Position numbers and translations under genes: made by a program
From: Sinotaia quadrata
Lineage: Eukaryota > Mollusca > Gastropoda > Architaenioglossa > Viviparidae
Length of the DNA stretch: 64,000 nucleotides
Assembly: GCA_028829895.1 (NCBI GenBank)
Contig: CM054179.1
Span: forward strand, 107,443,875-107,507,874
Direction of reading: 5' to 3'
The notes under the pieces: model-generated
Database searches by the model: none
Seen by the model: only the letters and a program-made list of their open reading frames with translations
Told to the model about the DNA's origin: nothing
Part shown: one piece after another, positions 27,599 to 41,500 of the stretch
Numbering within the stretch: the stretch's first letter is position 1
Layout: every line of letters begins with the position of its first letter

Positions 27599-30500
27599 GT
27601 TAATTTGACTGCTGATGTCTATGAACTTGATTTTATATATATATATATATATATATGTTAATTTGACTGCTGATGTCTATGCAAGGATAACTAAATGAGT
27701 GTCTAACGTTTAATCAAACATTATTGTGAAGTGATGAAAATGTCAATACTCTTTTGATTATATTCATATGTTGTATATTTGATTGTTGATTTAATAAATT
27801 TTTTATTGTTAAATTTATTAACCTTCTTGCACATATATTAAAACTCATGTTGGATTAATCGTGGGTGGATGGTGGCTCATAAATTATAAATAAAAGATGG
27901 ATTTTTATTACCCCCATTTAGTAAGAAGTTTCCACCTGCAGAAACATTATGTGACAGTAAAAAGGCTATGTAATTATTGTGTAAAGAGTAGAGTTTTATG
28001 ACACCCTTGTAATCTGCCAAGTGAAAGGCATGTTGGTTTTGTGAGAGAATCATTTATCGATTACTTAATAATCATAATGAGTGAAGGGTGCCCAGACATG
28101 TCACAACATAGTAATAGGTCCATATCTAAGAATTATAAGCATTCTGCCTCTCAGACAACATTCAACATTTATTCCTTAAATATCCAGTGCAAGTGCATTA
28201 ATAAACTGTCTTACAAATGCATTGTGACCATTCTGAAAATTAAATTATTGAAAAAGAAGGGGAATATTTTTACAAGTCATTACATTAATGCGTGTTTATG
28301 AAACCATTCTCATAGATTCACAACTGTTTCACTAACCATTCTGATAGATTTACATTTAATGATGTATCATTTGTGATGCTCTCACATACATTCATGGCTT
28401 TGGTTTACCTATACTTTTATTAGGTACTTAATGATCTCATTGAGACCATGTGACTTAACATGTATTTATTTAACATTTCTAGTGCTCTAACTTTTTTTAT
28501 AATAATTTTGATAATGTCCTTGCTACTTGTCATTCACAAATATTTATATATCATTAAACATTTCTAGATCAGGACATTTTTCTGTTCTTCTTTCTGTCTA
28601 CTCTCAGTTCCCAAGTATGCTCTCTAAATTCTAATCTAGTGTTACTGTGCACACCCCTAGTATTTCCCTCCTCTCTAAATTCTAATCTCCTAGTGTTTCT
28701 GTACACAGGTATTTCTTTTCACTCCAAATTTTCATGTTTCTTTACACACTCTGTATTTCTTTTCACTCCAAATTCTCATGTTTCAATACACACAACAAAT
28801 ATTTCTTTTCATTTAAATTCTCGTTTCTGTACACACACCAAGTATTTCTCTTCACTCAAAATTCCCATCTTTCTGTATACACTCCAAGTATTCCTTTCCA
28901 CTCTAAATACTCATTCTGCTATACACACTCCAAGTATTCCTTTCCACTCTAAATTCTCATTCTGCTATACACACTCCAAGTATTCCTTTCCACTCTAAAT
29001 TCTCATTCTGCTATACACACTCCAAGCATTTCTTTCCACTCTAAATTCTCATGTTTCTGCCTGCACTTTAGTGTATTTCTTTTTCACTTAGCAAATATCA
29101 ATTTGTTTTATTATTGTTAAGATACAAAGATGTTTAGTTGTCTCCTTTTCCCATTCTTTCTTTGTAAAAACTGGTATTTTGTCAGGTTTTATTATCTAAA
29201 ACTATGCAGTATATTTATTACTTTAAGATGAATGTCTTTATCTAAAACTATACTATATATTACTAGATGGCTTTAAGATGAATGTCTTTATCTAAAATTG
29301 CTGTACATTACTAGATGATTTTAAGATTAATGTCTTTATCTAAAATTGCTGTATATTACTATATTTAAGGTTACTATCTTTATCTAAAACTTAACTATGT
29401 ATTACTAAATGATTTTAGGATGAATGTCTTTATGTAAAACTTTGCTGTATATTGCTAGATGATTTTAAGATGAATATCTTAATCTAAATCAATACAGTAT
29501 TTTACTAGATGATTTTAAGATTAATGTCTTTATCTAAAACTTTATACTGCTAGATAATTTTAAGATTAATATCTTAATCTAATTCTATGGAATATATTAC
29601 TAGATGATTTTAGGATTAATGTTTTTTCCATTACAGGATGCTTCAGCAACAAGACAAGCATAAGCAACTCTTGCTCCTTTTACTACAATAACAAATGTAA
29701 GTGAACCTATTTTCAAAACCTTATTACCATAATAATATATATATATATAATATTCTTATTATTTACAATACTATTAAGTGAATACCTTTCTAAGAATAGT
29801 TCTATTACCACAATAATATATACATAATATTCTTATTATTTACAATACTATTAAGTGAATACCTTTCTAAGAATAGTTTTATTACCACAATGAATTACAA
29901 TTAAACAGTGTGCATAAACATTATTATTTCAACATTTGTAAAGAAACACTAAGCAGACTTTTTATTATCACAGTGTTTAAGTAAACACTAAGATAATATT
30001 ATTACCACAATGTGTAAATGAGCACTAAAGACAGTTGAACTAATAGACTTAGCTGGACCAATAAAATGTTTGTTCTCGGCACTCGTTTGAAATCTTATAC
30101 AATCAGTGGATTTCGTTTGTGTTGCCTGCATGAGTACAAAAATCAGTTCCTGTTGTCTGGTCTTGTTTAAAAAAATCAGATAATTATTTTCTTTATATTT
30201 TACTAGCAGAAAATTGTGTCTCGAAAACAAATTAATAATAAGTGAATAATACAAAAATTGATTTTGTAGTGTGTCCTGGAAATCAGGAGCAGACTTTGTA
30301 CCCCTTTTACATCCTAGGGGTAAAACATATCTCTATGCAAATAATTGATATTAAATGAATAATGCAAAAAAAAAAATTTTTATAGTTTGCCCCAGAAATC
30401 GGGGGCAAATCTTGTACCCCTTTTCCATCCTAGGGATAAACCATTTTTCTCTTCAAGCAATTGATAATAAATGAATAATACAAAAATAATTATTTTATTG

Positions 30501-32465
30501 TATGCCCTGGAAATCAGAGGCAGACCCTTGTACCCCTTTGTCCATCTAAGGGGTAAACCATGCTTCTGTGAAAATTTTGACCTGTATCTCTCCTTGTGAA
30601 TCAGAGACAAATAGACATACTTTTTTCACTTAATTTTTTAAATTCTGAAATAGAGACATATTGTTTAAAAATGTAGTTTTCTTTTAGAATAATTAAGTAA
30701 TTTTATTCCTGAATTTTTTATTTACTTCATTAATATTTATTTTTTTTCTCTGTCTAAAACATTTTCTCATTCTCACAAAATCTGCTGTTAGATACAAAAA
30801 AATAACTGTTTTTATTTTATTTTTTATTTTTGTGATGATGATATGTGCATATTTAGAGGGGTACATTGAGAGGAGTCTATACAGATTTGTTTTTTCACTT
30901 TTTGCTACTGCTTTCTATTTCTTGTTGAGTGGACTGACTATAAATGGTAGGGTAAGTAGACTATAAATAATGGTTTGATTTTATAATTTTATCATTTTGT
31001 TTTAATTATCTTTATTTCCAGGTCCATCTTCAGAAAAAGATCATAATGGTATGATATACTTTTATTCTTTCTATTTTTATTCCAACAGAAACATATGCCT
31101 ACTATATTTAACACTTTGTAAGATAGAAAAATAGATTTTTGCATAACAATACTTACAGTGTATAAGTATGAACATTGATCATAATAAGCACAAAAGTTAA
31201 AAAATAATCAAAATTTAAAATACTAAAATGTTCTTGTAGCAATTTATTAAGTATGAAAGTTCAGGTGCGTGCAACTTAAAGAGCATCATTTACTAACATT
31301 TCTTTGCCAAGCACACCATTTCATAGAAAAACCTCTATATGCCATCTGATTAGTAGCTCAGCAACTTTATTTCATCTTGATTCAAATTCACTTTCTACAA
31401 TCTATGAACTACAAATATTGCACAAGTACAGAAATTGTAGACTTTTGGAAATCTGCATTTGTTTGTAATGTATTAATTATTAGTCAAAAGTATGACATAT
31501 TTTTCATATTTATTTAGCATTCACTCATATGACCTTTAAGTATTCTTTTTCATTTTTGCATTATCCAGTTTAACTATTTTTTTATTATTGGTATTTACAG
31601 ACAGTTAATTAATTTATTTCATATAAATTTGAGTTTTAATTAAAAAATTAATCCAGATTGACTGTCAATCAAGTTAAAAGCTTTCATATATTATTTTACT
31701 TCATTTTATTAAATTCTGTCACATGGTAGAGAATAAATATTCAGTCCAGTATATTTTTGCTCTAATGATGACTGCTTAAAATGTATTTAATGTGTTTAAT
31801 TACTGAGATAAATTAAGAGTATTTCTCAGAGAAAAACAACTTGGTTATTTAGGTAGGTGGTCCACATTTTTATCAATATTTGTAAGTTTGAAAAGTAATA
31901 ACTAAACATTGAATATCTCATGTTGTTTATTATTGTTTTTATTATAGAAGGCTTTCATTCTTGTGTAAGTATTTTTATAACCCATAATATTTTCTTCAAA
32001 ATTCAAATAAAAAAGAAACTGACCCTAACACAACCTAGTTAATGGTTGTTATTATTATTATAAGTAGTAGTAGTAGTAGTAGTAGTTAATCATCCATAAC
32101 TAATTACAAGTGATGAGAATCTTAATTTATGTTATTAATAATTCTCCAGCAGACACCACTCATCTCTCTCACTTGACAGATATGCGAGTGCTGTAAACAT
32201 TTACATCTCTTCCACAACATTAAAGACAAACATTTACCATCACAATATTTCCGTAGGTGGAAATGTTCTTACTAAAGGAGAAGATAAATCCATCTTTTAA
32301 TCTATATTTAGCTAGTCCCCATCCACCCACTTTCTTTTCCAACAGAAGGTTATCAGTCTGTGTAAATTTATTAAATCAACAATCAAATATGCATATAACA
32401 AATACAATGAAAAAATTACTTGACACCAATATTTCCATGAAACCACATTCAAATAATTTTAATAC

Positions 32466-32518
<53 letters not shown>

Positions 32519-33808
32519 TAGTCTTGTCAACCGTCAATCGTTGGGGCACCACTGATGATTTGACAACCAGTTTGCTCCATTCCATTCTGTTCTCTGTTAA
32601 TCTTACTGTATTGAGGGAGCTACTGTGGATAGTATTTTAATACTATACAGTCCTATATCCCAAAACACCCTCCAACAGATTAGCATCAATACAAACCACA
32701 AGATAGTTCAGCAATAGACACTAGTCTTTCGCATGCTTTTTGTAACAAAGTCACAAGTTTATTACATTATTACTGTCAGTTCCACTTGATTCCCTCCTCA
32801 TGTTGTAGAACACTGACTAGCCACTATTTCCTCGAGGTTAACTTGGGTATTCCTTCACTGCTATAGCTCCCTTAAACAGAACAACAATTGTAGCAATTTC
32901 CAGAAATTGCTCGATGTAGACAACATATTTTGCCACTGTACATGAACGGAGTGCAGTGTATTTCTTATACTTAGACACTGCAGTAGATACTTATTGTGTC
33001 TACCATGGTTTATAAACCAGGAGATTCAGATAAAACAGGGAAAAGGCTACATTTCCCCTGTAAAATATAATTAATCAGGGAACAAATGCTAAATTTCCAG
33101 TTTATTTATCTTTAACTCCATTCTCATTTTTATTTTAGGAGAAAGCTTGTGAAGGCATTAGAGATAGAGTGGTCTTTGTCCATAGTATTGGCAAAGCTTG
33201 AGTACTTTTTCATGCAGAAGTTAGTTTTTACCTATAGTGATTGTGATATATAACTTGTCAAATAAATACAGAAACATCTAGAGAATAATCTTAGTCACAC
33301 AAATCCTGATAGAGGTAATACTGACAGTTGTATTTGTCTTCAAGGAGTAGATTTATTTTTTTCTTTGTGTGTTTGATAAGCAGATATGTTTTATCTTAAT
33401 ATTTGGAATGTTTGAGTTTGAAATGTTTCATTTTATTTTATATCTATCTGGAGAACTGATAGGTGAAAGTATTTTTATAAAGTGTTGTTGCTTTATTAAA
33501 TGTCTGGAAATTTACTGACTGTAGAATATTTTGTATTTTATAGGAAACTATGACAGTCGGACTTATTTTAAATGTTCACCAACCAGTCAGCTGGTACCAT
33601 GGATGTCAGTTTGTGACTCAATTACAGACTGTGAAAATTCTGCTGATGAGTCACTTACTTGTGCACTTAGTAAGTATTCTCATTTGTATTATCTTTTACC
33701 CATTATACTGTCTTTCTCTCTCTCTGACTTCTTATCTACCTAATTTTCTCACTCATTGCTCACACATTCATACATGTATGGAATGGCAGCCACAACTGTT
33801 TAACATTA

Positions 33809-33845
<37 letters not shown>

Positions 33846-35519
33846 ACACACTCTCTCACTCTCTCATAGGGTTGCTGGTTGAGTATGGTTGAATTTGTGA
33901 TTGACATTACTCCACTATATATACATACTACATTCTCACTCTAATGAACAGACCTCTGATGAATCTCTTTGTCTCTCACTTTTTCTCTCAATATGATAAA
34001 ATCTGCTTTACTAATATAAGTAAAACCCTTAGATTTAATGCTGATTTTATCCTTAGTCTAAATTGTAAACATTGATAGCAGGTTTTCTGAATAGTTTCAA
34101 AGTAAATGTATCAAAATTGGGAACCCATGCAAGGATTAATCATCAAAATCAAAGCACAGACTTGTTTAGAAGTGCAGTCATAACATATATAAATTTAATT
34201 ACTGTTTATACACTTACGGATGAAAATATTATGTTTTGATTACTATATCATCATGATTTTCTTTTGTTGTTTCTTAGCCATGTCACCCTTGATTACTATA
34301 TCATCATGATTTTCAATTCTTTTGTTGTTTCTTAGCCATGTCACCCTTGATTACTATATCATCATGATTTTCAATTCTTTTGTTGTTTCTTAGCCATGTC
34401 ACCCTTGATTACTATATCATCATGATTTTCAATTGTTTTGTTGTTTCTTAGCCATGTCACCCTTGCAATTAGATGTGTATGAGAAGAATGGCGCTGCTTT
34501 CATTCTGTGGTCTGGTGAAAGAATTGGTGATTTGTTTATTGTTTCTTATTTGTGAGTAAATCTTAAGTATCTTACTCAATTATTTATCTAATCTATTTGT
34601 CACTTTGTTTTGGTGTTCTTTAGCCAGTAACAGAGGTATGAAACTGTACCACTGACTTTTCAGCTAACCTTTTACCCTTCCTCATAGCCAAACTGCAGAA
34701 ACAATTTGGTACCTTGAATGTTGCAGTTATTATGAAAGGAACATACTTTTATGATAATTACTGTGTAATTACTTTAGGTATTTATAATTATCCCCTTTTC
34801 CAACTGTCTCTTTGACTGTATCAGAATTGTTTGCCTTCCAAGCCACTGTACTCAGCACACTGTTCTGAGACCTAGTGACACCTGTTTCTATCTTGAATGT
34901 TAATGTTACTATTGTGATGGATACAGTTTAGAGTATGTAATTCTTGACGTGTTATCAATGCAAGTAGTATATAACTCTTTATTGTGTTATTGATGCAAAG
35001 AGTATGTAACTCTTGGTCATGTTATTGATGCAAAGAGTATGTAACTCTTGATCATGTTATTGATGCAAAGAGTATGTAACTCTTGATCATGTTATTGATG
35101 CAAGGTTTTAACATTTGGATTTTAATATTCAGTCTAATGGAAAAAATATTTTCACTTTTGGATATATGTGTTTAGTATTATGTGAATATAAACTCAAACA
35201 AGTGATAGTATTCATTGCACCTTTAAGCTGTCTAAAAGAATGAAACTTACCAATGTTAAATATACTCCCATAAATTATAAATAGAAATTGCTCTTTAATC
35301 AGAATTAATCTGCATATTCAAGGATTACACTTTCACATTATGTTCTCAAAATGCTTTCTCTTGTTTCCTAAGATATATATATATATTTTGTCAGGAGTTT
35401 GTTCTTTGATAATCATGTCTTTTTTGGAATGATCTAAAATATGAAAACTTATTCAAGTAAAAAACATATTCTGCAAATATGCAGATATAATATTTTAATT
35501 TATTTTTACATTATACCAA

Positions 35520-35559
<40 letters not shown>

Positions 35560-38500
35560 TTTCTAGACTGCAGTTATGAAGGAGAAATATTGTGTCACCT
35601 GTGCAATGATGTATTTTAGTTGTCAAGAGTTGAAACAAGCAGTTTCTCTTGTGTACAAGTCAGATAGATCAGAGGTCTTAAGCTGAGGTCAAGAGTTGGA
35701 ACTCAGGAAATCTATATTCCTACAAAGACAGGAATCCAGAGTAGGACCAACCTATAAACTCAACACCTTCTCTACTTGAGGCATTTTCTATAGTCTACGC
35801 CAGAAGTTGTAAACGGACCACGAAAGGCCATTAGTGATTAGGTGAAACGCTGCATGACGTCAGAACCACGTTGATTAATCAAAGACAACATATTCAACTA
35901 CTCCCTAAACAATTAAGTTAAGTCATTACACCCTATTGGGGGGCAGAACTGAGAAATGTGTGCATTGACTATCCAGTTGCGCGATAGTGTACTCTGTTAG
36001 TCGCAATTCGTATCTGTTCATTTTTCTTTTCTATTTTAATTGAATTGTTATTAAATTTATTGTTATCTCACCTGCTCTTACATAATTGTTTGTAACTGAC
36101 CGAGGGGGTGAGCCTAATAAAAGGATAAAGAATCATAAATCTTAAATTATAAATAAAGGGGGAGATAACATTGTCAGCTGAGGCAAGTCAACTGATTTAT
36201 CTAGAGAGGTGTTGTGAATAATTGTCTGAATATCACGGCATTTCGTGGAAAATAAGTCAGGCCATCCGGCTGTCACTATTATTAGAAATTATTCAATAAA
36301 CCAAAATCGATAACTGGAATCTAAAATAGGACAGGGTCGTTAAACATAGACCAGACATGTGACTGTGGGATGCATTGTTGCGGGGTTTTATTGTATATCA
36401 AAGATCAATGATTTCCCTGGTCAGATATAATTGTACGCATTAAAACGAAACAGAAAATCTTTTTTTTTTTAAATGATAAAAATTGGATAAAATTAATGAA
36501 TTGATAATGTTTCTTTTTACTGATATGCTTGTTGTAAAGTCAATAAACATAACTGATTTGATGCCTTGTTTTTTTTGTGTGCTTGCATCTTTCTTAGCAA
36601 GTTCAGATGTAGTCTTATAGGGCACATATTTATAGCCTTCTTTATGAAAGCTATGTTCTTTTTGCTGATGAAAAGAATCAAGGATAAAAATGTTGTTGAT
36701 TCATTAATTTTGTATCTTTCTTCTGAAGCCCTGGTGTAGTGAAAAGAATTAGTTATTTGTTCTATAGTTTTACTGAAGAAGAACCCATTCCAACTAAATA
36801 CACAATCTTGGAGAATAAAATGATATTTAAATAATGCTTATCTGTAACAGTATTCCAATTTGCTAGTAATATTATTTAATTGATTGTAATACATAACAAA
36901 ACAAATCATTGTCTAAGGGGTTATAGTTTTCTTTTAAAGTGAACAAAAATTGTTTGAATTATTTGTAAACGAAAAAACGATACTGTACGGCATTAAATTG
37001 AATCAGTAATTTCTAGGCAGAAATATCAAAGAGAAATCACTCTTGCTTTTGAGTTCAACAATTTTAAATGTTTTGTGGTACACATAATGGGGATGGCGGC
37101 TAGGAGATGGTGGAAATGTTAATAAAAGAAAAAATAAAATTTATTTTAATTTGGATATTTTTATAATGCAGAAAAACTTTAGATGTATTAGACTTCTAAA
37201 GGGAGAAGCATATTTGGTAAAATTTTGGATTGGCTCCCACAAAGATTTAGATTCAGGATAGTTGATAGGCATGACTGTAGCACTTTGTAAGTTTAACTGT
37301 ATGTGTCATATATAGAAAAAGGCATTTATTGATTGGACTTGAATTTTATATTATACATAGAGAGAGGAATTTTACTCTTTTATTTAGAAACGGGCACATT
37401 CATACATCAGTGGCGACACATTGACAAATTCATGAAGCTTTTTTGAGATATAAAAATAGTTTCCTTTTCTTTCAGCCCCACTAAGATGCCCATGGAATGG
37501 AAAAATATGACCACTAATGAAACAAATTTTCAAATCAAAGACCTGAAGCCTGCTACTGACTACACCATCAGTGTTTATGTCAAACGCTGGAACATTATTT
37601 TTCATGCTTCTAAGCCAGTTCATTTTACTACTCAGATTGGAAGTGAGTGTTACTCAACATTATTCACCTCTCAGCCAAGCAAACTTTGATTATAGATCGT
37701 AGATAAATAATTGAATTTATTATTTTCTCAGTATACATTTTGTAGTCTTTTTTTAATCATATGTTTGCATTGTTCCAGCATTTCTTGCCTTTAATGTCTC
37801 TCTATAGATATTTTCTCTGTATAGATATTTTATTAGCATATTTAGTATTTGATAAACAATTATAATTTAGATATTCTGCTATCATATAACAACACCACAC
37901 CTCATTCTGTAAGTCCATTCATGCTGAGGATTTAAAGTTTATACAGTTGGAAAGAAAACTTTGTGTCATTTTGAGAGGCAAGAATGACCAAATTCTGACA
38001 TAATTTTCTTAACCTTTGTAGATAATAGGGGAGCCTTAGGAATTCCGAATGAAGGTTCCATGAATACTTGCTTCTATTTTAAGGTGTAGTTTCTAATAAT
38101 AAGAATTATTGTTCTAACAATCTTTCTCGATCCTTCCATTCCAGTAAGAAATATTATTTAAACTCTCATCACGATGCTTTGGTGTGCTATTTCACAAAAT
38201 GTAATGAATGTTGGAGAGCATAACTTACTGCAAATTTAGCTATGATTATCAAGTCTACTTCTATAGTATTATGTGACCTCTTAACTAATATTAAAGTGGC
38301 TTCAAACTTTGGATAGAACTTTGTAACTGGTACTACCATATAACTACTAGTAATTTTAAACAATTCAGTACTAGCTGCATTTCTAGGAATGCAAGCTAGA
38401 AAATCTTTGTAGACTCTTGTCTTTAAAAACATGAAAATAACCACCTTTGAGATCTCTCCTCCATAAAAACATGATAAACACCTTTGAGATCTCTCCTCCA

Positions 38501-41500
38501 TAAAAACATAAAAATAAACACCTTTGAGATCTCTCCTCCATAAAAACATGATAAACACCTTTGAGATCTCTCCTCCATAAAAACATGAAAATAACCACCT
38601 TTGAGATCTCTCCTCCATAAAAACATGAAAATAACAAGGTTCCCACATGGATCTGGAATTCTTGAAAAAGTGTGGATTTTAGCTCTTTCAGGCCTAGAAA
38701 AGCATGCTTTAGTAAAATTAAAACTTTAGCATTGTTATAGTAGTATTTATTTTATGCTCAACTTTTTTATTGTCTTATTATTTGATTAATAGTATATATT
38801 ACTCTAAAGTTAAATTTTACTGAGATTATGACTATTTTTTTAACCCAATTTTCTGTAGTTTTTTTTTGTTTGAAGAGTCATCTGGAAAAGTGCTGTGCTT
38901 TTGGCATACTTTGACAATCGAGCTGAAGTCTCATGCAGCTTATTTTCCTTAAAAAAACAAACAAACACACATGTATTTTGTACACACACTTCATTTAGTG
39001 ATAAACCTAACTAAGCAATTATATTTTCATGGTCTTGGCTTTACAAATATTACACATAATGTATATTATAAACATAGAATGAATTAGTTTCTGCTTAATA
39101 ATTTAATTAGTACATGTACTAATTTGACTAGATACAAGGAATTTACAACTGTTCTCTGAAACATTAAAAATATAATTGCTAATAGTAAATTAATATCTAA
39201 ATACATATAATATTATTTATTTTTATTTATATTTTTGTTTTCAGATTACTTTTACTTTTTAATCATTATATTTTTTTATTGCAGTTCTTAAGTGGTTAGA
39301 TAATCTCAAAATTATTTGTCTTTTTTAACTATTTAGTTGCAAACTTTGTTTATTTTATTGAAATAAAATTATTAAAGAACTAAAGCTGCAGATAAGCTTT
39401 ATACTGTAAGTGCTGTATCAAAATTATATTTGATAATGATTAAATAAAGTGAATGATTGATTAGTAGTTTATGTTATTTGAAAAGAACTGCACTTTTTTC
39501 ATTTAGAATATACCCTTTTAATTAATTTCTATTGTAATTTTAACTTTGCCATTTCATAACCGAATATTTATACTTTTTACAGTGTATAAAAAATGAGCAT
39601 TTATTGACTAACTTGTAATTTCAGTTCAGGTAATTCATTTACTGCTCAAGGTTTTCTCTTAGAATTTTGCAAGCAACCTTATATCAGCTAATACTATTAT
39701 GTAAACACATTTGTTTTACTCTGAATCAGTTTGAGAAATTGGTTGGGACTATCTGTTGAAAAATGTAAATTAGTATTTTTGTCCTTTTATTTTTTTAAGT
39801 ATTTTGGTTTTATAAAAGCTAAAAGATGGATACACTGAGGTTGTCTCTGTTATTAAGAAAACTTCAAGTTCTGACGTCTTTATTTTACTAAATGCATCTT
39901 TCTAAATTGACATGTTTGCTCCAACACCAGTACACCAAGTCTCCTTATGAAAATTTGAATAATTTTAATTATTTTATGTTCATGAAATTTGGCACGCACG
40001 CACACACACACACACACATTATATATAATTTATAAATTACTTGTCTGCAATAGTAGTTTTTTAAATAGTGAAATTTAAAACATTTAATTTCATGGGGGAA
40101 GGTTAGCAAAAGATTTATAATATTTTCTTTAATTTAAAAAAAAATTTTTTACAGCGATGTGTAAATTTATTTAGCTTATGTTCTAGATATAAAAAAGCCA
40201 TATTTCAAATTTTTATTGGAATAGTAAATATTTAAAAAAATTTTTGATGAAGTTAGAAATAGTATATATTTTATACAATAATTAAGATATTAATTAAGTA
40301 AAAAGTAACGAGATATTTTAAAACTAACAAAAGCTGTTGTTTTTTTTATAACAAAGGCAGCTTATATTCCAAATTTGAGGAATGCAGGTTATAAATAATA
40401 ATTTTCATTCTTTACAGTTCATGTTGAAATTTTGTAGGTATTTTGTTTTTAATTGCTTTTAAATTTAAATTAAAAAAAAAATTATATCTGTCCCCATTGT
40501 ATTTGAAATTTTATTGGTCAGATTGTTTTCTATATTTAGGCGTGTTGCGAATTACTCTTCTTGGTTTTAGGTCTGGAATTTAAAAAAAAATTGATCTGGA
40601 AAAGGTCTGGAAAATTATTTGAAAACCTTGGCAGGAACCCTGAAATAAGCATCTTTGAGATCCAGACTTAACAGTTAAATAAGTCAAAATTAGTCCCAGT
40701 TAAATAATATTGCCTATAATTTAGTGGACAGCAACTTGATGAGTGGATGGAGTGCATTTGTTTAAAATATCTAAGCCTCTGTCTCTATTCCTCAGACAGT
40801 TTTGGTACCAGAAAAAGTCTGGAATAGAAGACTGGAGAAATGGAATCTTTCTGTTCAAGTGTACCATTTCTCATTAAGAGAGAGATTATTTCCTGAGATA
40901 ATGCATTTATTTACTTTTGATGGTGGTCACCTCATATATGCTATTTTTTGTTTCATTCTGCTAGAGTAAAAATAAAGAATATAAAGACTGCTTTCCTCTC
41001 AGTTCATTTTGAGGTTGTCTTCGGATGAATCTAGTGCTAAGAGTGTGCAGGGGTAACACAAGAAGGAAATCCCTTCATTACCTTTTCATTATCCAAATAG
41101 TTTGTCAGTACTGAACTTAACCAGGGATGGTAGGATAGCAATAGAAATGCTTCTCCTGTCCTGTACTAAATTTGATTTAGCATTAGCTGCTATCACTGCA
41201 ATGACTAAATACTGAACTGATCTTGAGTGGTATGCATAGACCTATTGGATGGACCACAACTGTCAGCAAGATTTTAGCCTTGGGTGATATTTACATATTT
41301 ATAAACATGGACTCTGTCTAGTTTAAAACATTTAACTTTTAACATTTAACTTTTCTGTCCTTGTGCTCCCAAGATGTAAGCACTCTAGTCACAAACAGTG
41401 TACAGAAAATGACAGCTGTAACTATAGGACCTACAGAGTCATAAACATTAAGAAATAAATTATTTTTCAAGACATTAAGTGAATTATGTCTTCACATGAT

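Larger units (their letters stand above)
34552..37475 (+). other. Intron with several repeats and a GC-richer insert
   Basis: 2.9-kb intron. It holds a 35-bp repeat (about 34930-35105), (TA)n at 35521-35559, and a less AT-rich stretch at 35790-36380 with CG-bearing words unlike the surroundings, probably an old transposon insertion. An inverted-end element lies within it (listed separately). Confidence 0.55.

Noticed and set aside
28639..28998. Open frames rich in F, S, H and T
   Set aside because: Product of the 45-bp minisatellite.
31948..31964. Candidate 17-nt microexon (EGFHSC)
   Set aside because: Good splice borders, but it would end in phase 0, which does not fit the best acceptor of the next exon (33544, phase 1). 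It would need the poorer acceptor at 33524.
33524..33543. Alternative acceptor adding NILYFIG before the degenerate LDLa
   Set aside because: It needs a phase-0 upstream exon; the acceptor at 33543 agrees with the phase 1 exons upstream. Kept only as an alternative.
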